NCBI GenBank assembly: GCA_902773475.1
Contig: CACYEO010000147.1
Location: forward strand, 1 to 14,965
Reading direction: 5' to 3'
DNA: 14,965 nt
Origin: an uncultured bacterium
GTDB taxonomy: Bacteria > Verrucomicrobiota > Kiritimatiellia > RFP12 > UBA1067
Part shown: positions 7,209 to 14,066 of the stretch, in pieces
Position numbering within the stretch: the stretch's first letter is position 1
How the letters are laid out: each line of letters opens with the position of its first letter
Notes under the pieces: model-generated
Told to the model about the DNA's origin: nothing
What the model saw: only the letters and a program-made list of their open reading frames with translations
The model's database searches: none
Made by a program: the position numbers and the translations under genes

Positions 7209-9211
7209 GCGAGTCCTTCGCCGAAACCCTCTGCGGCGTTTTTTCGTCCTTCTGGTCGGCAATCGCGGCCGCCGCGCCCTACTGGGGGATGCTGGCGGCG
7301 GCATTCGCCTTTTCCCTGGCGCTTACGCCGCTCGGCCGCGCCCTTTCCCGCAGGCTCGGCATGGTCGACCAGCCCGGTCCCCGGCGGATAAACAAAACCC
7401 CGATACCGCGCGGCGGCGGAATCGCCGTGTATTTCGCTTTCACCGCGGCGTTTGCGCTGTATTTTCTGCTGCCGGGCGAAAGGCCGTCCGCGCCAGGCAT
7501 CGACGCGCCCTACATGGGACTCCTCGCCGGGCTTTCCGGCGCGCTCGTGGCGATAGGCTACGCGGACGACAAATTCGGGCTTCCGCCGCTCGTGAAACTC
7601 GGCGGGCAGGTCGCCGTCGCCGCGCTCTCATGGTGGCTCGCCGACTTTTCCGTCCTGTCCGGACTGTGCCATCTGACCCCCGCGCAATTCGGCGGCGCAT
7701 GGTGGTTCCACGCGGCCGACGCGGCGATTACGGTATTCTGGCTGTGCGGCGCGATAAACGCGTTCAACCTGATAGACGGACTCGACGGTCTGGCGAGCGG
7801 CCTGGCGGTGATAGCGGCGTTCGGAATGTCCGGCGTGATACTGTTCACGAACGCGCCGTCGGGGGCGTCGATTCCGTACTTCGCCCTCGCAGGGGCGTGC
7901 CTCGGATTCCTGCGCTACAACTTCTACCCGGCGTCGGTGTTTCTCGGCGATTCCGGATCGATGTTCATCGGCTACTGCATAAGCGGGCTTCCGCTCGTCA
8001 CGCGCACGGGCGAATCGCTGTTCGTTTCGCTTTGCGTGCCGATGCTCGTAATGGGCGTGCCGATATTCGACACCTTCCTCGCCATCCTGCGCCGTTCGGT
8101 GCGCGCGCTTCTCCACCGCGAGGAAAACGGCTCGTCGGACGACAGCGTCATGAAAGCGGACGCCGACCACCTGCACCACCGCATACTGCGCCGTTTCCAC
8201 GGATCGCAGAAAGCGGCGGCGCGCGTCCTGTACGGCTTCGCGCTCTTTCTCGTGGCCGTGGCCATGGGCGGCATATTCCTCAAAGACCGCGCCGCGGCCC
8301 TTTTCATCGTGGCGTTCATCGTGGCGCTCGTGGTGATAGTGCGCGACCTGCTGCGCGTGGAACTGTGGGACACGGGCAGGCTGCTCACCGACATAGCGTT
8401 TTCGCGCCGTCCGCGCCGGATGCGCCTGCGAGCCACGCTCGACGTGCCGTTTTCCGTCCTTTTCGACATCCTCTGCATGAGCGCGGCGTGGTTCGCCGCC
8501 AACAGGCTTCTCCACATTCCTTTCGGAAAGGCGGTGTTCCGCGGACTTCCGGTTTTCATCATGCCCGTGTTCCTGTCTTCCGCCGTGTCGGGCGTGTACC
8601 GCATAGTCTGGCCGCGCGCGCAGGTCACGGACTTCGCGCGCCTTTTCGTGTCGGTGCTCCTGGGAACCGGATTCTCCGCGGCCATCGTCATTTTCTCCGG
8701 ACGGTTCGTTCCGCACTTGGTGGCGGTTTCGTTCCTGTTCTGCGGCCTGTCGTTCTTCCCGATGGCAGGCTTCAGGATTTTCCGCTCCATCGCGCGCGAC
8801 GCGTTCTTCGCCGTGGAATGCATGCGCCTAGGCTCCGATTCGTCCGCCGAACGCATCCTGGTGTACGGGGCGGGACTGCGCTTCCGCGCGTTCCGCCGCG
8901 AACTCGTGCGGTCGTTCGGACGCAACCGCCGCGTGATCGCCGGAATAATCGACGACGCCCCGGTCCTGCGCAAAAGGCTCGTTTCAGGCATACCGGTTCT
9001 CGGGACGATCGCCGCGGCCAAAAAACTCGTGCGCGAGCACCGCATAGATTCAGTCGTGATCGCCGCCCAGCTCCCGCAGCGCCGGCTGAAAGCCGTGCTG
9101 CGGCTTCTGTCCGAAACCGGCGTCAAAGTCTCCCTGTGGTCGTGCGAGGAAACGATTCTCTCCCCGGGCGCGGCCGCGGAGGCGGAACCTGCGAAAGAAA
9201 CCAAAAGATGA
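7205..9211 (+). CDS. WecA/MraY-family undecaprenyl-phosphate sugar-1-phosphate transferase fused to a Rossmann-like domain
   Basis: The protein has 668 residues. The N-terminal half (about 20-380, many membrane segments) shows the polyprenyl-phosphate hexosamine-1-phosphate transferase motifs: DQPGPRRINKTPIPRGGG at 55-72, DD at 121-122 in YADDKFG, NAFNLIDGLDGLASG at 185-199, FLGDSGSMFIG at 246-256 and the cytoplasmic HLHHR at 322-326. Such enzymes start lipid-linked glycan synthesis by moving a sugar-phosphate from a UDP-sugar onto undecaprenyl phosphate. HLHHR fits WecA-type enzymes better than MraY. The C-terminal half has about four more membrane segments (412-525) and a Rossmann-like region from 549: ILVYGAG, then IAGIIDD, GIPVLGT and VVIAAQLP. 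This resembles the N-terminal half of FlaA1/PglF-type sugar-nucleotide dehydratases, but the catalytic SDR part is absent. The glycine motif is degenerate (GAGLRF). A strong SD-like AGGGGGG (7191-7197) precedes the ATG, which overlaps the exosortase stop. The exact sugar is unknown. Confidence 0.88.
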   Translation: MSESFAETLCGVFSSFWSAIAAAAPYWGMLAAAFAFSLALTPLGRALSRRLGMVDQPGPRRINKTPIPRGGGIAVYFAFTAAFALYFLLPGERPSAPGIDAPYMGLLAGLSGALVAIGYADDKFGLPPLVKLGGQVAVAALSWWLADFSVLSGLCHLTPAQFGGAWWFHAADAAITVFWLCGAINAFNLIDGLDGLASGLAVIAAFGMSGVILFTNAPSGASIPYFALAGACLGFLRYNFYPASVFLGDSGSMFIGYCISGLPLVTRTGESLFVSLCVPMLVMGVPIFDTFLAILRRSVRALLHREENGSSDDSVMKADADHLHHRILRRFHGSQKAAARVLYGFALFLVAVAMGGIFLKDRAAALFIVAFIVALVVIVRDLLRVELWDTGRLLTDIAFSRRPRRMRLRATLDVPFSVLFDILCMSAAWFAANRLLHIPFGKAVFRGLPVFIMPVFLSSAVSGVYRIVWPRAQVTDFARLFVSVLLGTGFSAAIVIFSGRFVPHLVAVSFLFCGLSFFPMAGFRIFRSIARDAFFAVECMRLGSDSSAERILVYGAGLRFRAFRRELVRSFGRNRRVIAGIIDDAPVLRKRLVSGIPVLGTIAAAKKLVREHRIDSVVIAAQLPQRRLKAVLRLLSETGVKVSLWSCEETILSPGAAAEAEPAKETKR

Positions 9212-10119
9212 ACGACACCCCGATCGCGGAAGAAATCGCGGCGCTGAAGAAAGAGCGCGGCGCGGTGATACTCGCACACAACTACCAGCGCCCCGAAGTG
9301 CAGGACGCCGCCGATTTCACCGGCGACTCGCTGGAACTCGCCCGCCGCGCGGCGTCCTCCGACGCCCCCGTGATAGCATTCTGCGGCGTATACTTCATGG
9401 CGGAGACGGCCGCCATCCTGAATCCCGGCAAAACGGTTCTCATACCCGACCCCGGCGCCGGATGCCCCATGGCGGACATGATAGACGGCGCGCAGCTGCG
9501 CGAATTCAAGGCGCGCCATCCCGGCGCGCTCGCCGTATGCTATGTAAACTCCACGGCGGAAGTGAAGGCGGAATGCGACATCTGCGTCACGAGCGGCAAC
9601 GCCGAGCGCGTGATGGCGGCGCTCCCGCGCGGACGGGAAATCATCTTCGTGCCGGACAGGCACCTCGGATCGCACGTGGCGGGAAAACTCGGCGCGAAAT
9701 ACATCCTCTGGCCGGGCTACTGCCCGACCCACGCGCGGCTCTCCGCAAAGCGCGTGGAGGAAGTCCGCGCCGCGCACCCCGGCGCGCCGGTCCTCGTCCA
9801 CCCCGAATGCCCCGCCGACGTGCGGGCGGCGGCCGACGAATGCCTGTCCACCGGCGGAATGTGCGCCTACGCGCGCGCCTCCTCCGCACGCGAGATAATC
9901 GTGGGCACCGAAACCGGCATCCTCCACCGCCTGCGCAGGGAAAACCCCGGCAAGACGTTCATCCCCGCCGACGATTCGCTCGTATGCCCGAACATGAAGA
10001 AAACGACGCTTGAAAGCCTGCGCGACTGCCTGCGCGACATGTCGCCGCGCGTAGCAGTCCCGGAAGAAACCGCCGCGCGGGCGCGGAGCGCGATAGAGGC
10101 AATGCTCGCAGCAGGCTGA
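9208..10119 (+). CDS. nadA: Quinolinate synthase NadA
   Basis: This 303-residue protein is the [4Fe-4S] enzyme that condenses iminoaspartate with dihydroxyacetone phosphate to quinolinate in de novo NAD synthesis. Its length matches the compact NadA class. Seen motifs are HNYQRPEVQDAAD (24-36), TGDSLELAR (38-46), CGVYFMAETAAIL (59-71), HPEC (198-201) and TETGILH (234-240). The three expected cluster cysteines are present: Cys86 in GAGCPMAD, Cys172 in GYCPTH and Cys260 in VCPNMKKTT. The ATG at 9208 overlaps the previous stop as ATGA. The homology starts within ten residues of it, so the much longer open frame running back through the upstream gene is not part of the protein. The ribosome binding site is weak, suggesting translational coupling. 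No nadB or nadC is present in the window, so the rest of the pathway must lie elsewhere. Confidence 0.96.
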   Translation: MNDTPIAEEIAALKKERGAVILAHNYQRPEVQDAADFTGDSLELARRAASSDAPVIAFCGVYFMAETAAILNPGKTVLIPDPGAGCPMADMIDGAQLREFKARHPGALAVCYVNSTAEVKAECDICVTSGNAERVMAALPRGREIIFVPDRHLGSHVAGKLGAKYILWPGYCPTHARLSAKRVEEVRAAHPGAPVLVHPECPADVRAAADECLSTGGMCAYARASSAREIIVGTETGILHRLRRENPGKTFIPADDSLVCPNMKKTTLESLRDCLRDMSPRVAVPEETAARARSAIEAMLAAG

Positions 10120-10154
10120 AGAACGGAACGGAACGCCGAAAGCGTCTCAAGACC

Positions 10155-11132
10155 ATGTACCCCGACATTCCAATCTGGCTTGCATGCATATTCACCGCAG
10201 GCGGGCTGTGGCTCCTGAAAGTCTCCGCCGAGATATTCATCGACGGATCCGCCGCGACCGCGGCGCGGCTCGGCATTTCCCCGTTCGTGACCGGCATGGT
10301 GGTGGTCGGATTCGGCACGTCCGCGCCCGAGCTGTGCGTTTCCGCGCTTTCCGGGATAGGCGGCAAGTCCGACCTTTCCCTCGGCAACGCGTACGGATCG
10401 TGCATCTGCAACATCGCGCTCATCCTCGGCGTGGCGGCGCTCATAAGACCGCTGCGGGTGTCGCGCACGGTGCGTTTTTTCGCAGTCCCCGCACTCGTGG
10501 CGATTTCGGTCCTGTCGTGCTGCCTCGTGTCGCTCGGCAGCGGGTTCAGCCGCTCCGACGCCTTCGTCTGCCTGGGCGTCTTCGCCGTCCTTCTGCCGCT
10601 CTACTGCAAATTCAACTCGTCTTCCCGAGCGCCCGCGCCGGAGGAGGGAAAAGATCCTGCGGCGAAAACGATCTCCGCCGCCAAGGGCGTCGCGATGCTT
10701 CTCGGCGGGCTTGTACTGCTCGCGGGATCTTCGCACATCCTCGTATGGGGCGCAGTCGATCTCGCACTGGCGATGGGCGTTTCGGAACTCCTTGTCGGGC
10801 TTACCATTCTCGCGGTCGGCACTTCGCTGCCGGAGCTGGCGAGCGCGATCGTGTCCGCCAGACGCGGAGAAGACGACATGGTGCTGGGCAACATAATCGG
10901 CTCCAACCTGTTCAACACCCTTGCCGTGGTGGGCGTGGCAGGCGCGATTTCGCCCTTCTCCAAAATCTCCCCGTACATCCTTTCGCGGGACATGCCCGCG
11001 ATGATCGCACTGTCCGTATCGATCGCGCTTTTCGCTCTGCGCAAAGGCCGGGCGGGAAGGCTCGCCGGCGCGATATGGCTTATTTCCTATGCCGTATATG
11101 TGGCGGCGATGATAATGCAGGAGACTCCATGA
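10155..11132 (+). CDS. CaCA-family sodium/calcium antiporter (YrbG-like)
   Basis: This 325-residue integral membrane protein has two homologous halves, as in the Ca2+/cation antiporter superfamily. The first alpha repeat has GTSAPE at 54-59 followed by GNAYGSCICN at 77-86. The second has GTSLPE at 222-227 and GNIIGSNLFN at 245-254. These acidic, helix-breaking motifs bind the cations. The halves are separated by a hydrophilic loop (about 152-174, rich in Ser, Ala, Pro and Glu). Each half has about five hydrophobic segments, giving the usual ten. Bacterial relatives include E. coli YrbG and archaeal NCX_Mj; the ion used here cannot be told from sequence, so a K+-dependent or Na+/H+-coupled Ca2+ exchanger is possible. 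It starts 35 nt after nadA without a clear ribosome binding site, and its stop overlaps the cmk start. Confidence 0.9.
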   Translation: MYPDIPIWLACIFTAGGLWLLKVSAEIFIDGSAATAARLGISPFVTGMVVVGFGTSAPELCVSALSGIGGKSDLSLGNAYGSCICNIALILGVAALIRPLRVSRTVRFFAVPALVAISVLSCCLVSLGSGFSRSDAFVCLGVFAVLLPLYCKFNSSSRAPAPEEGKDPAAKTISAAKGVAMLLGGLVLLAGSSHILVWGAVDLALAMGVSELLVGLTILAVGTSLPELASAIVSARRGEDDMVLGNIIGSNLFNTLAVVGVAGAISPFSKISPYILSRDMPAMIALSVSIALFALRKGRAGRLAGAIWLISYAVYVAAMIMQETP

Positions 11133-11827
11133 ACGACCGGGAAACGCTGGTAATAGCCGTAGACGGCCCGTCCGGCGCGGGCAAAAGTTCCGCCTCGCGC
11201 CTCGTCGGGGAAGCGCTGGGATTCCTCCATGTGGATTCCGGGGCGCTTTACAGGATAATGACATGGCAGTGCCTTGAGCTTGGAACGGACACGTCCTCGC
11301 CGCAGGCCGTGGCCGCCGCGGTGCCTTCGATAGAAATCGAAAGCCGGGCGGACGGCGGACGCATCGCGTTTCTCGTGGGTGGGGAGGAGCCGGGCAACCG
11401 CATCCGCACCCCGGAAATCAACGCCAATGCGTCGAAAGTCGCCGCGGTCAAGGAAGTGCGCGATTCCATAACAGCCCTCCTGCGCGGACTCGTCCGCTTC
11501 GGCAATCTCGTGGTCGAAGGGCGGGACATAACGACAGCGGTGTTCCCGGATTCCCCGGCGCGGTTCTTCCTGACCGCGTCGCCCGAGGCCCGCGCCGCGC
11601 GCCGCCAGAAGGAAGATTCCGAAAAAGGCATAGCCAACCAGTCCCGCGACGAAGTGAAGGCGTCGCTGCTCGCGCGCGACAAGATGGATTCCACCCGCAA
11701 ATTCGCTCCGCTGCGCAAGGCGGACGGAGTGGTGGAAATCGACTCGACCGACATGACGCTGCAGGAAGTGGTGGACGCGATGCTCGCGGCGCTTCCCCCG
11801 CAATTCAAGGAAACGGCCCGGCGATGA
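11129..11827 (+). CDS. cmk: (d)CMP kinase (cytidylate kinase)
   Basis: This 232-residue P-loop kinase phosphorylates CMP and dCMP with ATP, feeding CTP/dCTP pools and recycling the CMP released by phospholipid synthesis. Seen: Walker A GPSGAGKSS at 13-21, the CMP-site segment HVDSGALYR at 34-42, an NMP-bind insert with RTPEINANASKVAAVKEVR at 93-111, the signature VEGRDITTAVFPD at 129-141, the basic lid segment ARAARRQKE at 154-162, and RDKMDSTRKFAPLRKADG at 183-200. The usual glycine in GRDIGT is replaced by Thr here (GRDITT), a mild variation. An AGGAG 5 nt before the ATG (11119-11123), inside the end of the antiporter gene, supports the start. It overlaps both neighbours by 4 bp. Its position beside pgpA matches the CTP to CDP-diacylglycerol to phosphatidylglycerol route, although the co-location may be incidental. 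Confidence 0.95.
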   Translation: MNDRETLVIAVDGPSGAGKSSASRLVGEALGFLHVDSGALYRIMTWQCLELGTDTSSPQAVAAAVPSIEIESRADGGRIAFLVGGEEPGNRIRTPEINANASKVAAVKEVRDSITALLRGLVRFGNLVVEGRDITTAVFPDSPARFFLTASPEARAARRQKEDSEKGIANQSRDEVKASLLARDKMDSTRKFAPLRKADGVVEIDSTDMTLQEVVDAMLAALPPQFKETARR

Positions 11828-12336
11828 AACTCTTCCCAGGAGGAAACATTTTTGAAAAGGCGGCGGTCGCCGTCGCCACCGGATTCGGCTCCGGCATGGC
11901 GGCGCCATTCGCGCCGGGAACGTTCGGTTCCATCCCCGGAGTGGCGCTTGCCGTGTGGCTGAACTGCGCGTTTGCAGGACGGATATGGATCCAGGCCGCG
12001 GCCGCCATCGCCCTCGCCGTCGCGGCGATACCGTTCTGCGGCGTCGCGGAACGCGTTCTCGGCGTAAAGGACGACGGGCGCATAGTCGCGGACGAATGGA
12101 TGCTCTATCCGCTCGCCGTCATAGGCCTGCCGCTCGCGGAGCATCCGTGGCTGATTCTCTGCACATTCGCGACGGTGCGCGTCTTCGACATCGTCAAACC
12201 TCCGCCGGCGAACCGTCTCCAGGCGCTTCCGGGAGGGCTTGGAATAGTCGCGGACGACTTCGCGGCGAACATCTACTCGCTCGCCGCGAACTGGGCGGCG
12301 GCGCATTTCATTTTCGGCATCCCGCTTCCGTTCTAA
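11824..12336 (+). CDS. pgpA: Phosphatidylglycerophosphatase A
   Basis: This 170-residue membrane enzyme removes phosphate from phosphatidylglycerophosphate to give phosphatidylglycerol. PgpA-family features are seen in order: GFGSGMAAPFAPGTFGSIPG at 20-39, the acidic DDGRIVADE at 83-91, FDIVKPPP at 121-128 and GLGIVADDFAAN at 138-149. The conserved acidic residues in these segments (DE and DD) are taken as the metal/catalytic site. About four hydrophobic segments surround them, with length matching E. coli PgpA (about 170). The usual Gly in the final DDxxAG motif is Ala (DDFAAN). The ATG overlaps the cmk stop, with an AAGGAA (11807-11812) upstream. Family relatives often sit next to unrelated housekeeping genes, so the operon does not by itself prove function. 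Confidence 0.92.
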   Translation: MKLFPGGNIFEKAAVAVATGFGSGMAAPFAPGTFGSIPGVALAVWLNCAFAGRIWIQAAAAIALAVAAIPFCGVAERVLGVKDDGRIVADEWMLYPLAVIGLPLAEHPWLILCTFATVRVFDIVKPPPANRLQALPGGLGIVADDFAANIYSLAANWAAAHFIFGIPLPF

Positions 12337-12340
12337 ACCC

Positions 12341-14017
12341 GTGAATGCGTTTGTTTCCATAATCGTCACCGTGGGCGGAGGGCTCGGCTGCTTCCTGCTG
12401 GGCATGAAACGGCTTTCAGAAGGCCTGCAGTCGCTCGGCGGAGACGGCCTGCGCAAGTTCATGACGCTCGCCACCGGACGCCGCATGGCCGGAATCTCCA
12501 CGGGCGTCGCGTCCACGCTCATAGTGCAGTCGAGTTCGATAATAGTCGTAATGCTCGTGGGATTCGTCACTTCCGGGCTGATGACGCTCGCGCAGGCGAT
12601 AAACGTCCTGATAGGCGCAAACATCGGAACCACGTTCACCGTGTGGCTGATGGCGTTCGCGCCTAGCCCGGAAATCCTCGGCCTCGCCCTTATAGCGGCG
12701 GGGACCGCCCTGTATTTTCCCTTCCGCCGCGGCCGGCTCAGGCACGCAGGCATGGCGATAGCCGGTCTGGGGCTCGTGTTCGCGGGCATGGCGTTCATGA
12801 AAGACGGCGTGGCGCCCGTGAAGGAATCGCCGCGTCTCGCCGCCGCGCTCGCTTCGCTTTCGGTGGACGGACTGGCGAGCGCGATTGCGGTTGCGGCGGC
12901 ATCCGCCGCGTTCACCGCGGTGATCCAAAGCTCCGCCGCGAGCATAGTCATATTCATGGCGCTCGCCTCGAGCGGGCTGATCACCTACGAAACGACGGTA
13001 TGCTCGCTCTTCGGCGCGAATGTCGGCACGACCGCGACAGGCTGGCTTGCGGCGATCGGCGGTCCGCGCAGCGCCAAGCGCACCGCGCTCGCGCACACGC
13101 TCACGAACCTTGCAGGCTCCATCCTGATCCTGCCGCTCGCCCTCCCCGTGCTGGCGCCGGCGGGCCGCGCGATATTCGGCGAAGAGCGCCTGATGCTCGC
13201 AGTCTCCTGCATAGACACCGTCTTCGCGACGCTGCGCGGCATTCTCGTATTCCCGTTCGCCGGGGCGCTCGCCCGGGCGCTCGAACGGATGCTCCCGGAC
13301 AGACCGGAGGAAAAACCGCACCTGTCCGCGCTGAACAGGCGCGTCGCGATAAGTCCGGTCATCGCCTGCGAACAGGCGCTGGAGGAAACCGTGTTCATGG
13401 CGGAAAGCATAGTCGAAATGCTCGCGGGAGTGCGTCCGTCTCTCGAAGGCAGGGGCGACGAAGACGGCGAAAACCGCGTACTCCGGCGCGAAGAGGCCCT
13501 TGACGGCATACAGCGCGAAATAACCGTTTTCATCGGCGAAATCATGACGACGCGCCTATCTTCCGCCACGGCCGCCCGCGCCCGCGCCATTCTGCGCATC
13601 GCGGACGAGCTTGAATCCGTTTCCGACGAAGGCCCGGCCGCGGTCAAAGCGCTGCGCCGCCTGCGCGGCGACGGCGGGGAACTCTCCGCGGGAGACCGCA
13701 AGCGCATACTCGGCATACACGACGACCTCGCCGCGTTCGCGGTGTTCGTGGCCGGTCTTCTGAAAACGTACGGCTCGCCGGAAAACCGGCGGGCGACAGC
13801 GGCCGCATCCGCGCATTCCGTCAAAATCCGCGACGCCGTGCGCGAATCGCGCAGGCTCGCGCTTGTCGAGGCCGGGACGGACGGAGACGCCCCGAGGAAG
13901 ATACTCTCCGTCCTCGACATCCTCAACGCCTACGACCGCGCGCGCGGTTTCTGCATGAATATCGCGCAGACGCTGGCGGGCGGCAAGGACAGCCTGCAAA
14001 AACAGACGCCCGCGTGA
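12341..14017 (+). CDS. Na+/phosphate cotransporter (NptA/YjbB family) with PhoU-like C-terminal domain
   Basis: The protein has 558 residues. It contains two inverted Na/Pi cotransport repeats, the first with QSSS at 63-66 and GANIGTT at 92-98, the second with QSSAAS at 196-201 and GANVGTT at 225-231. These are the substrate and sodium binding motifs of the PF02690-type transporters. A hydrophobic core reaches to about residue 315, then a cytoplasmic helical tail (about 335-545) resembles PhoU, with regularly spaced Glu/Arg-rich helices such as ACEQALEETVFMAESIVEML. The start is GTG at 12341, only 4 nt after the pgpA stop. No ribosome binding site is seen, so it is probably coupled to pgpA translation. 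The first membrane segment starts at once (FVSIIVTVGGG), which supports this start. It may import phosphate or, as proposed for YjbB, export excess phosphate; sequence does not decide. Its stop codon lies inside the loop of the terminator that ends the operon. Confidence 0.9.
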   Translation: MNAFVSIIVTVGGGLGCFLLGMKRLSEGLQSLGGDGLRKFMTLATGRRMAGISTGVASTLIVQSSSIIVVMLVGFVTSGLMTLAQAINVLIGANIGTTFTVWLMAFAPSPEILGLALIAAGTALYFPFRRGRLRHAGMAIAGLGLVFAGMAFMKDGVAPVKESPRLAAALASLSVDGLASAIAVAAASAAFTAVIQSSAASIVIFMALASSGLITYETTVCSLFGANVGTTATGWLAAIGGPRSAKRTALAHTLTNLAGSILILPLALPVLAPAGRAIFGEERLMLAVSCIDTVFATLRGILVFPFAGALARALERMLPDRPEEKPHLSALNRRVAISPVIACEQALEETVFMAESIVEMLAGVRPSLEGRGDEDGENRVLRREEALDGIQREITVFIGEIMTTRLSSATAARARAILRIADELESVSDEGPAAVKALRRLRGDGGELSAGDRKRILGIHDDLAAFAVFVAGLLKTYGSPENRRATAAASAHSVKIRDAVRESRRLALVEAGTDGDAPRKILSVLDILNAYDRARGFCMNIAQTLAGGKDSLQKQTPA

Positions 14018-14029
14018 TGCGGACGTCTG
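14003..14029. terminator. Intrinsic terminator, probably bidirectional, at the end of the operon
   Basis: CAGACGCCCGC (14003-14013) pairs with GCGGACGTCTG (14019-14029) over 11 bp with one C-A mismatch and a 5-nt loop GTGAT. A-rich sequence precedes it (AAAAA from 13998) and CTTTTGC follows, so the GCAAAA/TTTTGC flanks extend the palindrome and provide a T-tract in both directions. The TGA stop of the phosphate transporter lies in the loop. It separates two convergent genes. Confidence 0.8.
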
Positions 14030-14042
14030 CTTTTGCCGAACG

Positions 14043-14061
14043 GCTCCGGCGGCGCCGGAGC
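14043..14061. terminator. Perfect hairpin just past the stop of the convergent phosphotransferase gene
   Basis: GCTCCGGC (14043-14050) and GCCGGAGC (14054-14061) form an 8-bp perfect stem with a 3-nt loop, 5 nt beyond the TAG of the minus-strand gene. No T-run follows directly in either direction, so it may stabilise the 3' end or work together with the neighbouring terminator at 14003-14029 rather than terminate alone. Confidence 0.5.
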
Positions 14062-14066
14062 GCAGG

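Noticed and set aside
5598..7304. A 568-codon open frame on the minus strand opposite the exosortase gene
   Set aside because: The translation is Arg/Gly/Glu-rich low-information sequence with no domain, and the plus-strand gene has catalytic motifs in place.
7186..9207. Possible N-terminal extension of NadA by about 670 residues in the same frame
   Set aside because: The extension is Arg-rich shadow of the upstream gene. NadA homology begins at the ATG at 9208, giving the normal family length.
7972..9927. A 651-codon minus-strand open frame spanning two plus-strand genes
   Set aside because: It crosses the boundary between the sugar transferase and nadA, both of which are supported by family motifs, so it is a shadow.
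10184..11128. Possible N-terminal extension of cytidylate kinase
   Set aside because: The extra residues are the out-of-frame reading of the antiporter. The ATG at 11129 has an AGGAG and gives the normal Cmk length.
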